In this document: positions 1 through 8,605 of the stretch, one piece after another
Position numbering within the stretch: position 1 is the stretch's first letter
How the letters are laid out: each line of letters begins with the position of its first letter
NCBI GenBank assembly: GCA_913061235.1
Contig: CAJXTB010000022.1
Coordinates: 1-64,000, forward strand
Length of the DNA: 64,000 bases
From: an uncultured Pseudomonadota bacterium
Lineage (GTDB): Bacteria; Myxococcota_A; UBA796; GCA-2862545
Direction: 5' to 3'
Notes under the pieces: generated by a model
What the model was told of the DNA's origin: nothing
What the model saw: the letters and a program-made list of their open reading frames with translations, nothing else
The model's database searches: none
Translations under genes and position numbers: made by a program

Positions 1-29
1 GTGGGCTCGGAGATGTGTATAAGAGACAG
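1..29. other. Residual Nextera transposase adapter
   Basis: The first 29 bases match the 3' part of the Illumina Nextera read-2 transposon adapter, ending in the 19-bp Tn5 mosaic end (AGATGTGTATAAGAGACAG). This is library-preparation sequence at a contig edge, not genomic DNA. Bases 30-116, between the adapter and the first gene, show no gene. Confidence 0.97.
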
Positions 30-116
30 ACCCCAATCACCCACCCCCAAGATCTGGCTTGACGACACTGCATGCGCCCATAGTTCCTGTTGACCCCGCC
101 ACCGGAACCGTCGCCC

Positions 117-590
117 ATGTGGAAGCTCGCCCTCGTCTTTACGCTGCTGCCCGTCCTAGAGATGGTCATCTTCTACTACCTAGGCAGCCAGGTTGGGCTC
201 ATCCCCACAGCACTGCTCATTCTGGGGACCGGAATACTGGGAGCTTGGCTCGCACGCCGAGAAGGGCTGTCTGTGTTGACTCAGGTTCGCGATGGCTTGC
301 GTCAGGGAGCCCCTGCGCAGACCTTGGTCGAGGGTGCGCTGATCGTTGCTGGTGGCCTGTTGCTCATTACTCCCGGCACCCTGACCGACATTGCCGGCTT
401 CGCGTTCATCATTCCCTACACCCGGCGCCGTCTCGCACCGGTTCTCATTGCCTGGGGAGCGGAGCGCTTTCAGCTGAGCGGCAGCATCGGTGGCCAAGCC
501 GTTGGCTCGCCACCCAGTCGTCCACCGGCTAGTGCGCCGGCCGAGCCCTTGCCCCCTGCATCGTCTCCGTTCGACCACCCTCTCGCCTAA
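117..590 (+). CDS. fxsA: FxsA family membrane protein
   Basis: 157 aa cytoplasmic-membrane protein of the FxsA family, named for the E. coli protein whose overexpression relieves exclusion of phage T7 by the F plasmid; its molecular role is otherwise unclear. The N-terminus (MWKLALVFTLLPVLEMVIF) is the typical first helix, followed by a second helix with the family's GTGILGAWLARREG stretch, then a third helix before TPGTLTDIAGF, the conserved loop and last helix. The C-terminal 40 residues are Pro/Ala-rich, as usual. I chose the ATG at 117 because it puts the family's first helix at the very N-terminus; an upstream TTG at 90 would add nine Pro-rich residues. The next gene starts 7 bases downstream. 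Confidence 0.9.
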   Translation: MWKLALVFTLLPVLEMVIFYYLGSQVGLIPTALLILGTGILGAWLARREGLSVLTQVRDGLRQGAPAQTLVEGALIVAGGLLLITPGTLTDIAGFAFIIPYTRRRLAPVLIAWGAERFQLSGSIGGQAVGSPPSRPPASAPAEPLPPASSPFDHPLA

Positions 591-597
591 GGCCAAC

Positions 598-1086
598 ATG
601 AACAGCCCACTCGACGTTGAACAAGCCGAGCTCGACCGCCTCTCGGGCATCTTCATGACCGCCTTGTCGGCAAAGGAAGCGGGCAAACTCGATGCTGCCG
701 AAGAGTTGTTGCGCGACATCCTGCGAGCAGAGCCTCGCCTTGCCGAGCCACACATGGAGCTCGCGCGAATCTTGCTGGACACAGACCGGCTGAACCCGGC
801 TGAGGCCGAGGCACGCGAGGCGCTGGTGCAGCTGTCGGCCACAGGCCCCTGGCTCGAAGAGGTTGGCGGAGCCACCGTTCACGCCATCGCACACTCTCTG
901 CTTGCAGAGATCTTGCGCAGGCGCGCAGACGAAGACGAGATCATCTTCGGTGACCCAGAGGTCTTCACGGCCCTTCTAGACGAGTCGCGCAAGCACTTCG
1001 ATCTGGCGCGCAAGCTCGACCCATCGGACGAATACGCTAGCTTTCACGCAGTGTTCTTGGGTCCACAGAGCAAAGACGTCAACTAA
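598..1086 (+). CDS. TPR-like repeat protein
   Basis: 162 aa soluble protein, helix-rich, with TPR-like repeats: one unit near residues 20-50 (KEAGKLDAAEELLRDILRAE followed by P.LAEPHMELARILL) and another near 125-150 (ESRKHFDLARKLDPSDEYA). There is no signal peptide. It probably serves as a protein-protein interaction module; the partner is unknown. The ATG at 598 follows fxsA by 7 bases and excludes an upstream in-frame extension that runs inside fxsA. Its stop overlaps the stop of the convergent kinase gene on the other strand. Confidence 0.7.
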   Translation: MNSPLDVEQAELDRLSGIFMTALSAKEAGKLDAAEELLRDILRAEPRLAEPHMELARILLDTDRLNPAEAEAREALVQLSATGPWLEEVGGATVHAIAHSLLAEILRRRADEDEIIFGDPEVFTALLDESRKHFDLARKLDPSDEYASFHAVFLGPQSKDVN

Positions 1087-1772
1087 AGCCCGACGAGCGG
1101 CCAGGTCGCGATGAACACGGTGTCTTCAGAAGCGGACACCACAATATCGCCACCCGCTTGCCGCAGCAGGTTGCGAGTGATGGCTAGCCCCAGACCGGTT
1201 CCCTTTCCTGGCGGTTTCGACGTCACAAAGGGCTGAAACAGCCGCTCGCGAATTCCGTCAGCGAGTCCTGGCCCAGAATCTTGCACATGCAGTTCAGCGT
1301 GGGTCTGGGTGCGCTGTGTCTGAAGGTGAATGTGCCGCTCGGCCCCACCGGAGACGGCGTCGACAGCGTTCACCAACAGATTGGTCGCGACCTGCTGAAC
1401 CGCCGAAGGACGAGTACGAACCAGCAGCGGTCGTGGGTCGAGCTCAACAGTCAGGGTCGCCTTGGCCGAACGCACCCGATGCCCCACCATGTTGATGGCC
1501 GCACGCAGCGGGTCATGCACGTCCAAGAGCACGTCGGCGGCATCCCGATTGTCCAGCACTCCGTAGTATTGAACAAGCCCTTCAGCGTAGCGGGCCTGCA
1601 CGATAATCTCGGCAATACGCTCCTGAACCGAGCCCGTCTCGGACGCATTGAGCAGCTCCGCTATGGCCCGAATCGCGAACAACGGCTGGCGCAGTTCATG
1701 GACGAGCGACGCGGTCAATACGCCCAACTCAGCGAGCTGGGCAACGTCTTCCCAGGTGGAATCAGCGGTCAC
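1083..1772 (-). CDS. Soluble sensor histidine kinase without input domain
   Basis: 229 aa kinase made almost only of the catalytic core. The H-box (ASLVHELRQPLFAI) has the phospho-accepting His near residue 25. The ATPase domain keeps the N-box (NLLVNAVDAV), the G1 box (DSGPGLADG) and the G2 box (KPPGKGTGLGLAI), so it looks active. There is no transmembrane segment and no PAS or GAF domain, so input must come from a partner protein. It is the last gene of the six-gene minus-strand operon, starting with a GTG 11 bases inside the preceding Ig-repeat gene. No dedicated response regulator follows it. Confidence 0.88.
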   Translation of the reverse strand: MTADSTWEDVAQLAELGVLTASLVHELRQPLFAIRAIAELLNASETGSVQERIAEIIVQARYAEGLVQYYGVLDNRDAADVLLDVHDPLRAAINMVGHRVRSAKATLTVELDPRPLLVRTRPSAVQQVATNLLVNAVDAVSGGAERHIHLQTQRTQTHAELHVQDSGPGLADGIRERLFQPFVTSKPPGKGTGLGLAITRNLLRQAGGDIVVSASEDTVFIATWPLVGL

Positions 1773-4700
1773 GGACAGCCTCGTTGTCTATTGAAACCGC
1801 AGCAGTGCAGCCGACAATGCGGTTGCCATTTTCATCGCGAGCGTCGACTTGCACCCGGTAGTCGCCGTCTTGCACCACTCGTTGGCTGTCATCACGTCCG
1901 TTCCACCACCACTGCTCGTCCGACGCCGATGCAGGAATCGTCGCGGTTCGCACACGCTGGCCGCTCAACGTCAGCACGTCTAGCACCCACCACAGAGGCG
2001 TCTCGCCACCTGTCCATGACAGCGTCACACCGTCGGCCTCATGGTCGGCTCCGTCGTCACCATCTGGGCGGATTCGGAAGGAGTCCACGGAGCACCCGCT
2101 CGGCCCCAGCTCAGGCGCTGGGACGGCGCCAATGGGGATGACGAAGTCGAAGGACTCACCCGTATACGTTCCGTCCAGACGATTACCTGCGACGTCGCGC
2201 GCGTCTCGAGTGACGACGACTGAGAACGTACCGTCTAGTGGATCAATGGCTGGAACCGGAGTCAAAGCGACCGACCGGCCATCCGGTGCAGGCACGACCT
2301 GAGCGACCAAGACATCCGTGGGGCCATCGATTCGGAACGACTCCGCCACCATGGAGGTAGAGAGCATGGGCTCGGTAAAGCTCACCACAATGGCGTTGAC
2401 CGGCGCCGTGACCAAACCCGACGGCACCACTGAGACGACCTCTGGGTGCACAGTATCGCCGGTGATGACCACCGGAATAACGTCCGCTGCACTGCCGCTC
2501 GCCGTCCTCACAACAACCTCGCCCGCTCCACCTGTACGGAGCGACGTGACGTCAAGGGTTGCAGAGGAGTCCCCAGCGGTATCCAGGGTCATGGCCAATC
2601 CAGCGCCCGTAGGAACAGCGCCGATGATGTCTCCGCGATTGCTCCGCACGAACACCCGTGTGTCTGTGGCCAACGCGCCCGCACAGTCGGTCAATGCATC
2701 GAGGGTCAACACGGAGGTTCCAGCACCCGCCGCCAGAATGCTCTGGGTTGCTTGAACGTTGAGTGGACCCGTGACGGTGCCGTCATCGGGCCCGAGCCAC
2801 ACTGCACCCGCCACTTCTGCGCCACAGCCATCGGCGTCGACCACCAGACCACGAACGACTGTCTCGCCGTAGCCCTGGACGGAAATCTCGGCTCCAACCA
2901 GCGCATCTGCAGGCTCATCTGACACAACAACCAATCCAGTGGCGAGGCCCGCTCCACGCGCCTGACTCAGCGCCATGGACACCGGAACACGCGCCTGCCG
3001 TGCGTCGTCCGCACACGCAATACCCACGAGTTCCTCACCAAACCGCATGGCGGGAAGTGGGCCTAGTTCGCCGCAGTCCGCCGCCACAACTACACGACGC
3101 GTAGCGGTGGTCAGCCCTGGCGAAGACGCCACCAAGGTCTCGTCCACCGGGCTTCCCCAGGTCAGCTCTGTCGTCGCCTCACCGTCAACGATATCCAGCG
3201 AAACCGGCTCAAACGCACCTTCTGTCGGAGAGAGCGTTGCTGTCGCTGCCGTCTGAGTCTGGTTGCCGTAGGTGTCCAGGACTGCCACAACAACACCGAG
3301 CGTTTCACCAGTAAAGCCCCAGGGCTCGTCGGTGTGTATACGCAGCGCCTCTGCCGATGCCGCCGTGACCCGCACAGATACAGACTGACCGAGTAGTTGC
3401 CCATCTTGCGAACCGCGAATGATGGTATCGCCAGCAACCGTGACGGACGCCGTAGTACTCGCGCTTCCATCGCCACCCAGTGAGATGGAAGCCACGGACA
3501 GACTCCCGGTGTCGTCCGACAGACTCACCACCGAGTCCGTCTGAACCACATAGGTATTGCCGAATGCGTCGAATCCGGTGGCGGTCAAGGTGACCAGCTC
3601 ACCGGCCACAACGGTACGCTCACTGACCGCTAGCGCTACGTCAGCCAGGGCCGCATTGATGACCTGCAAGTCGCCGACTTGAGCCGTGAGAGCGTCTACC
3701 GCTACCTCCGCAATCACCGCGTCTTGCGCTTGAGTAAATACGCAGCCAAGCTGAATGTTTCCGGCATCATCTACGCCAGATGCAACACAGTCGGCCGGTT
3801 GCTGGCCGACCACAACCGCAATGTCGACTAGAGCGTCCAGGACCACCACATTTCCGAAGGCGTCACGCGCATCGACGGTGAGCACAGCGGTCTCACCCGC
3901 AACCACGACGGCATCTGCGAACTCGGCGGACAACACCACCGCTGGACCCGGGAGAACAGTGTGCGCATTGCTCGAACCGGAGATTCCGCCGCCGTCATCT
4001 ACGGTCAGGACCACGTTGGTACCCGCAACGGTTGGCGTGGCCGTACAGAAGATGGGTGTGGTTCCAACGCACTCGGCTTGCAGCGTCTCTCCCGTTGACT
4101 CCACCAAGGTCAGCACACCGCCAGACCCTGCCGTCAGATTGCCGAACTCATCCACCGGGGTCACGAAGATGTTGAGCTCGGTAGTTCCAGCCACAACGTC
4201 TGACGGATTGACCACCACATCGAAGTTCGTCGCAGCTCCAGGCTGAACCTGAAGTGGAGCAGACTCCCCTTCAGGACCGGACACACTCTGAAGGCTATCG
4301 GCACCGCACCCTGCCGTTCCAGTGGCTTCGCGCAGAGTGACTGTGGTCTCCGTGACGCCAGAGACGGTCTCAGCAGCGAACCAGTTCTCGCAGGCGTTCT
4401 TGAGCAACACGACTTCGGATGCGTCAAACACCGGATTTCCGAACTGGTCAAACAGCGACAAGGTCGCCGTGAATGGGCGGCCGGCAATGGCTGTAAACGG
4501 TGTGCTCGGCAGGTCAATGTCTAGCTTCAGCTCATTGCCAGGCTCCCAAAGCACCCGAACCTCACCATCCGCGACGCTCGAGTCGACGTCTTCCGGGGAG
4601 ATGGTGATGACTGTGGTTCCTGGGGTGGACACGCTGACACCAACGCGGGCCCGTCCGTCCACGCCAATGCGACCGCGAATGGCGCGTTCGTCGGTGAAGA

Positions 4701-5295
4701 CCTCAACATCTTCGAAGCTTGTGCTGTCGAAACCCACCTCAATCGGCCCATCTTCACCGACCACCGAGACCACGATAGGCAGATCCGACAACACACGTTG
4801 GTCCAAGGGGTCAACGAGCTGAATCTCAATCCACGCCGTGTCGAAGACCTCGTACACCAACGATGAAACGTCGACGTCTAGGCGGTCAGCGCGTGTATCG
4901 GTCACTGTGAATGCGCTGTCGAGTCGGCCCATTTGCCCTGTCGGCCCTTGTACTTCCACCGCATACAATCCAGGGGCAACACCGGCTGGCACAACGGCCT
5001 GCAGGTGCTCAAAGTCGACCAAACCTGTACTGACCAGCTCGGTCACCACGGTGGTGCCCATCATCAAGCGTGCTGTGAATCCGGCGTTGATGTCCGCCTC
5101 TCCAGACGAGCGAGCATCCACCTCAACCTGTGGGTAGAACGCCGAGCCTTGGATGACGACAACGGTATCTTCGCCGTTGTAGGCGGCGTCTGGCACAACA
5201 GAGGTCGGCTGCGGTGACGGCAGGTCAACGCCACAGCCAATGCCTGCGCAGAGCAGCGCTACCAAGACCGAATTTTTGTGGAACAACGCTGTCAT
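1762..5295 (-). CDS. Large Ig-repeat surface lipoprotein (invasin/FlgD-like domains)
   Basis: 1177 aa. The N-terminus is a secretion signal ending in a Cys (LLCAGIGC), probably a lipobox although with Gly at -3. Residues 30-130 resemble an IPT/TIG fold. About six invasin-type (Big_1-like) Ig units follow, each marked by a D.FGN motif: DQFGNPVFDASEVV, DEFGNLTAGS, DAFGNVVVLD, DAFGNTYVVQ, DTYGNQTQTA. A Big_5-like unit with VVSVVPSGLVTAPVNAIVVSFTE lies near 960-1050, and a FlgD-like Ig unit (WWWNGRDDSQRVVQDGDYRVQVDA) closes the protein. It is likely an extended cell-surface or periplasmic stalk. It overlaps its upstream neighbour by one base (TGATG) and its downstream kinase by 11, so the three are probably translated together. 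Confidence 0.8.
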   Translation of the reverse strand: MTALFHKNSVLVALLCAGIGCGVDLPSPQPTSVVPDAAYNGEDTVVVIQGSAFYPQVEVDARSSGEADINAGFTARLMMGTTVVTELVSTGLVDFEHLQAVVPAGVAPGLYAVEVQGPTGQMGRLDSAFTVTDTRADRLDVDVSSLVYEVFDTAWIEIQLVDPLDQRVLSDLPIVVSVVGEDGPIEVGFDSTSFEDVEVFTDERAIRGRIGVDGRARVGVSVSTPGTTVITISPEDVDSSVADGEVRVLWEPGNELKLDIDLPSTPFTAIAGRPFTATLSLFDQFGNPVFDASEVVLLKNACENWFAAETVSGVTETTVTLREATGTAGCGADSLQSVSGPEGESAPLQVQPGAATNFDVVVNPSDVVAGTTELNIFVTPVDEFGNLTAGSGGVLTLVESTGETLQAECVGTTPIFCTATPTVAGTNVVLTVDDGGGISGSSNAHTVLPGPAVVLSAEFADAVVVAGETAVLTVDARDAFGNVVVLDALVDIAVVVGQQPADCVASGVDDAGNIQLGCVFTQAQDAVIAEVAVDALTAQVGDLQVINAALADVALAVSERTVVAGELVTLTATGFDAFGNTYVVQTDSVVSLSDDTGSLSVASISLGGDGSASTTASVTVAGDTIIRGSQDGQLLGQSVSVRVTAASAEALRIHTDEPWGFTGETLGVVVAVLDTYGNQTQTAATATLSPTEGAFEPVSLDIVDGEATTELTWGSPVDETLVASSPGLTTATRRVVVAADCGELGPLPAMRFGEELVGIACADDARQARVPVSMALSQARGAGLATGLVVVSDEPADALVGAEISVQGYGETVVRGLVVDADGCGAEVAGAVWLGPDDGTVTGPLNVQATQSILAAGAGTSVLTLDALTDCAGALATDTRVFVRSNRGDIIGAVPTGAGLAMTLDTAGDSSATLDVTSLRTGGAGEVVVRTASGSAADVIPVVITGDTVHPEVVSVVPSGLVTAPVNAIVVSFTEPMLSTSMVAESFRIDGPTDVLVAQVVPAPDGRSVALTPVPAIDPLDGTFSVVVTRDARDVAGNRLDGTYTGESFDFVIPIGAVPAPELGPSGCSVDSFRIRPDGDDGADHEADGVTLSWTGGETPLWWVLDVLTLSGQRVRTATIPASASDEQWWWNGRDDSQRVVQDGDYRVQVDARDENGNRIVGCTAAVSIDNEAVRDR

Positions 5296-7742
5296 CAGTA
5301 GATCAACCGATACCCGACGATGAGGGCTGCGCCTCCGACCGGGCCTTGAAACGAAATGGGGCCGCCTGGACTGGCCAGGGCGATGCCGCGTGCCTCTAGT
5401 GTGACCTCTCCGCCGCCGAACCGCTGGCCAACGCCACCAGACACCATGATGCCCGGCGGAAGAACGCCAACGCCACGAGCAGCGATGACCTCATTGAACC
5501 GGCTCACCCCTGCATACGGAGCAAAGACACCCCCGAGGCCGAGCCACAAGGCTCGCGCACCCAGCTCACGACGCGCCAGAATCGACACGGAGATTGGCAC
5601 CACGTTCATCTGCACGGTGTTCTTGCCGGCGCCCGGGATGTCGACCTCATTGCGTCCGCTGTAGGTGGCTGCGCCAACACGAAGGATGGTGGAGCCTCCG
5701 ATAAATGGGATTCGCCAGTCCGTATCCACCGCAAGCATGGGCGAAGTGACCTGGCCGAAGTTGGTCAAGGCACCAATGCCAATCGCAGGTGCTCGCACCA
5801 AGGGTCGAGGCTGAAGAATAAGCCGTGTAGACGCCGATGCCGTCTCTGCGCGTGCGGTCAGCGTGACGTCGCGTGCTCGCTCACCTGGCGCTGGCGTGAA
5901 CTCCGCCCGCCAAGAGCCATCTGAGGCTTGCGCCAGTGGTCCGAGTTCCCCCTCCGACGTTGTCAGCTCTACGTCCGCGTCGGCAACGGTCCCGCCGCTT
6001 CGGTCGTTGACGGTGACGGTCACAAAGGCGACAGCGCCATTTCCGGTGTACAGCACAGGAGGGTCGACGCGGACGACGAGGTCCTCCACACGGCCGGCCT
6101 CAATGCTCACCTCACGCATCACCGACAGGTCGGCTACCGCAGGTCCACCACGCCCTGGCGTGCCGCGAACCGCAACCGTTCGACCCAGCACTCCGGGTGA
6201 GACCGCGGTCAACACCAGCGGGCCAATGCCGTCGGGAATCGCCGCGATTCCTTGCGCCCACCCGTTGTCTCCGGTCACCGCGTCAACCGCGTCGGCGCCC
6301 GCATCCATTCGAACCGCCACGCCGCTCACGGGCCGACCCTGACCATCTAATGCCCGTGCAAACACCTGCACGCCGCCACCGCCAGGAACAGGGCCATACC
6401 GAGTGACCCAGCGGTGAACATCCGGCCCACCGAGGGGCGTTTGGTAGGTCGCCAAGATGGTGTCGCGACCGGCCGAGATGGCCCGACGCCCCAAGTACTC
6501 GCCACGCAGAGCAAACGGACTGTTGGCCTCAGGCTCAAACGCACCGACCTCGGGCAGCACCGTGACCCCGTCGACAGACAGGCGCTCTCCACGGGCATCT
6601 TCGACAACCGCGTACACTTCGGCCACGGGAAAGTCGCTCGACATGGACTCAGGCCAGACGCGCAAGCGCAAGTTGGCGGCAACACCCTGGACAACAGGAA
6701 CGCGCGGCCGAACCGAGACGCCGACGCCATGTTCGCACTGAAGCCGTAGCTCTTGCACCTCTCCATCAGTCTGGTCTGGGAGCGGCACGTACCACTGATC
6801 ACCAACGACCGGAATCGCCTCAATGCGCGCCGCTGCCGTACGACAGACAGGTGCCGAGCCGCCGCGAACCGTGCCGCTTGCTGTGCGACTGACCAGGTAC
6901 AACGCAGGTGGCACACCGTCGCGGTCAATGACCCCTGTGACCATGGCGGTGAGCTGGTCTTGCCCGTTGCTGCTCAGCGGAAGCGACGTGCGTGTGCTGT
7001 TTCCAAGGTCGTCCGTAAACACTGCCTCAGCGGAGCGTTCACCTGGGTATTGGTCGATATTCGCGGTAACCGTACCGGTCTGAGAGGCCACAAACGGCCC
7101 GTACTGCCGCTGTCCGACCGTGAGCGCCACCGTTGCGTTGGGCTCGGTCTGTAGATTGAGCCGTGGACGGGCCCGAATGCGCAGCTGCGTCCAGGATGGA
7201 GCGGCATCAAATCGTCCGTCTGCGACACCTACCGGAACCATTCGTGCGTACGCGTTGTTGTCGACGGCGACGGTGATGAGCAGACCCTCTGCTGTGGCGA
7301 CAACCGACTCAACAGTGCCCTCTCCCACAGTCACGACCAATGCCTCGGCACTGGGTAGGTCATCTCCTGTGACCAAGACGTCCACGGTGAGGTCGTCCAC
7401 CGTCGCGTCTACCCGGCGAGGCACCTGGAGGGCGCCAACAACGAGCGGAACGACGGGTAGCGGACGAGCAACCGACACCGTCTTGCCGACTGAGCTGATG
7501 CGTACCGATTCGATCCCTGTGTCCGGGGTGAGTGACGCAGACCACACTCCGGGAGCGCGCTGGCCCAACAAAGTCAGTGTGGCACCATTGGCCACAAGCC
7601 TGGGCGGACGGGAGCTTGGGCTACCATCGTCATTGGTGACCGCGACTTCGATGCGACTCGCCTGACCAGGATGCAGCGCGCCGTCCGTGACGACCACTTC
7701 TACATCAGCAGCGAGCGCTGCAGCCAGAAGCCATGGTATCAC
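5295..7742 (-). CDS. Ig-repeat protein with predicted C-terminal outer-membrane barrel
   Basis: 815 aa with a short signal peptide (MIPWLLAAALAAD). Residues about 20-630 are beta-rich Ig-like modules, including a typical invasin-like unit (VTVTVNDRSGGTVADADVEL) at about 570-630. The last 170 residues alternate hydrophobic and polar residues, are Gly-rich, and end in an aromatic residue (GGAALIVGYRLIY), as outer-membrane beta-barrels do. I infer an outer-membrane-anchored protein that may present or contact the 1177 aa lipoprotein encoded just downstream. The start is a GTG whose A-containing overlap (GTGA) with the FecR-like gene suggests translational coupling. No enzymatic motif was seen. 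Confidence 0.75.
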   Translation of the reverse strand: MIPWLLAAALAADVEVVVTDGALHPGQASRIEVAVTNDDGSPSSRPPRLVANGATLTLLGQRAPGVWSASLTPDTGIESVRISSVGKTVSVARPLPVVPLVVGALQVPRRVDATVDDLTVDVLVTGDDLPSAEALVVTVGEGTVESVVATAEGLLITVAVDNNAYARMVPVGVADGRFDAAPSWTQLRIRARPRLNLQTEPNATVALTVGQRQYGPFVASQTGTVTANIDQYPGERSAEAVFTDDLGNSTRTSLPLSSNGQDQLTAMVTGVIDRDGVPPALYLVSRTASGTVRGGSAPVCRTAAARIEAIPVVGDQWYVPLPDQTDGEVQELRLQCEHGVGVSVRPRVPVVQGVAANLRLRVWPESMSSDFPVAEVYAVVEDARGERLSVDGVTVLPEVGAFEPEANSPFALRGEYLGRRAISAGRDTILATYQTPLGGPDVHRWVTRYGPVPGGGGVQVFARALDGQGRPVSGVAVRMDAGADAVDAVTGDNGWAQGIAAIPDGIGPLVLTAVSPGVLGRTVAVRGTPGRGGPAVADLSVMREVSIEAGRVEDLVVRVDPPVLYTGNGAVAFVTVTVNDRSGGTVADADVELTTSEGELGPLAQASDGSWRAEFTPAPGERARDVTLTARAETASASTRLILQPRPLVRAPAIGIGALTNFGQVTSPMLAVDTDWRIPFIGGSTILRVGAATYSGRNEVDIPGAGKNTVQMNVVPISVSILARRELGARALWLGLGGVFAPYAGVSRFNEVIAARGVGVLPPGIMVSGGVGQRFGGGEVTLEARGIALASPGGPISFQGPVGGAALIVGYRLIY

Positions 7743-8605
7743 CGATTGTACTCCACATCCCCGGAGAACGCGGGCCCCGTAGAGTCAAGCCGAATGGTCC
7801 GCTCGCTAGTGGTGGTCTCACCCAACGGGTCTTGGGCGGTGATGATGAGTGTGTTCTCGCCTTCCACGAGCTCTAGGTCCGCAGTGAAGTTGCCATCTTC
7901 GTCAGCTTCTACCGTCATAGTCGTCGCTCCACCGGACAGGTCCACGGCAATCGCGCTGCGCGTCTGCCCCTGAATACGGAACGCCGAACGTCGCACCCGG
8001 GTTCCCGCTGGCCACTGCACTTCAAGCAATAGCGAGGTAGGAACCGGACCAATTTCGGCTACCCGCCCCTCTCGTGTGGCGAGTCGCTGCCCCTCTTGCA
8101 CCTCGGATGCGCCCAGAATGCCTTCAACACTCGCGGCCCCCCGTTCCACCTGAACGAACAGGTCTCCGTCAGCGTCTACAGCAACGTCCAGCTCTGCGTC
8201 CGTCACGATGATGGCGCGGGCGTCGCGAGCAATGCGAACCGCTCGGGAGTCGGGCATGACGCGTGCGGACACGCGGCCGCCGAACAGTTCCACTTCCACA
8301 TCGTCGCCGTCTACAGAGGTGATCTGCACTTCGGTCTGTGGACCAATGTCCAAGCGTCCGTCTCCGCCAATGCCCACTACCGCGCGTCCGCCTGCACCTG
8401 TCTGAAGCGTGTCCTGCGACTTGAGGGTCTCTCCCAAGCGTGCGGGCCGCGTGGAGCGCTCAACGCCAGTCACGGTGATGTCGCCGTTGACCTCCAGCAA
8501 GATGAGGTCGACCTGACTGCTGTTGCCACCAAAGTAGCTGAGCAGCACAACCACAACAGCGAGCAGAGCAATGGCGCCAAATACCAGTCCGAGAGTCCGG
8601 TTCAT
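7739..8605 (-). CDS. Membrane-anchored FecR-domain protein
   Basis: 288 aa. Residues 1-30 are a signal anchor (LGLVFGAIALLAVVVVLLSY). Residues about 50-175 form a FecR domain: LKSQDTLQTGAGGRAVVGIG, then LDIGPQTEVQI, then RGAASVEGILGASEVQEGQ. Residues about 185-285 form an Ig-like unit with GENTLIITAQDPLGETTT. FecR domains in such proteins act in envelope signalling or surface assembly. The ATG at 8605 overlaps the stop of the upstream kinase as ATGA, which rejects the longer reading back to 8701. Within this operon it may connect the membrane kinase with the two Ig-repeat proteins; that role is inference. Confidence 0.82.
   Translation of the reverse strand: MNRTLGLVFGAIALLAVVVVLLSYFGGNSSQVDLILLEVNGDITVTGVERSTRPARLGETLKSQDTLQTGAGGRAVVGIGGDGRLDIGPQTEVQITSVDGDDVEVELFGGRVSARVMPDSRAVRIARDARAIIVTDAELDVAVDADGDLFVQVERGAASVEGILGASEVQEGQRLATREGRVAEIGPVPTSLLLEVQWPAGTRVRRSAFRIQGQTRSAIAVDLSGGATTMTVEADEDGNFTADLELVEGENTLIITAQDPLGETTTSERTIRLDSTGPAFSGDVEYNR

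Noticed and set aside
1281-2141. 286-residue plus-strand open frame
   Set aside because: Antisense to the small kinase and the Ig-repeat gene; composition typical of a GC-rich shadow frame.
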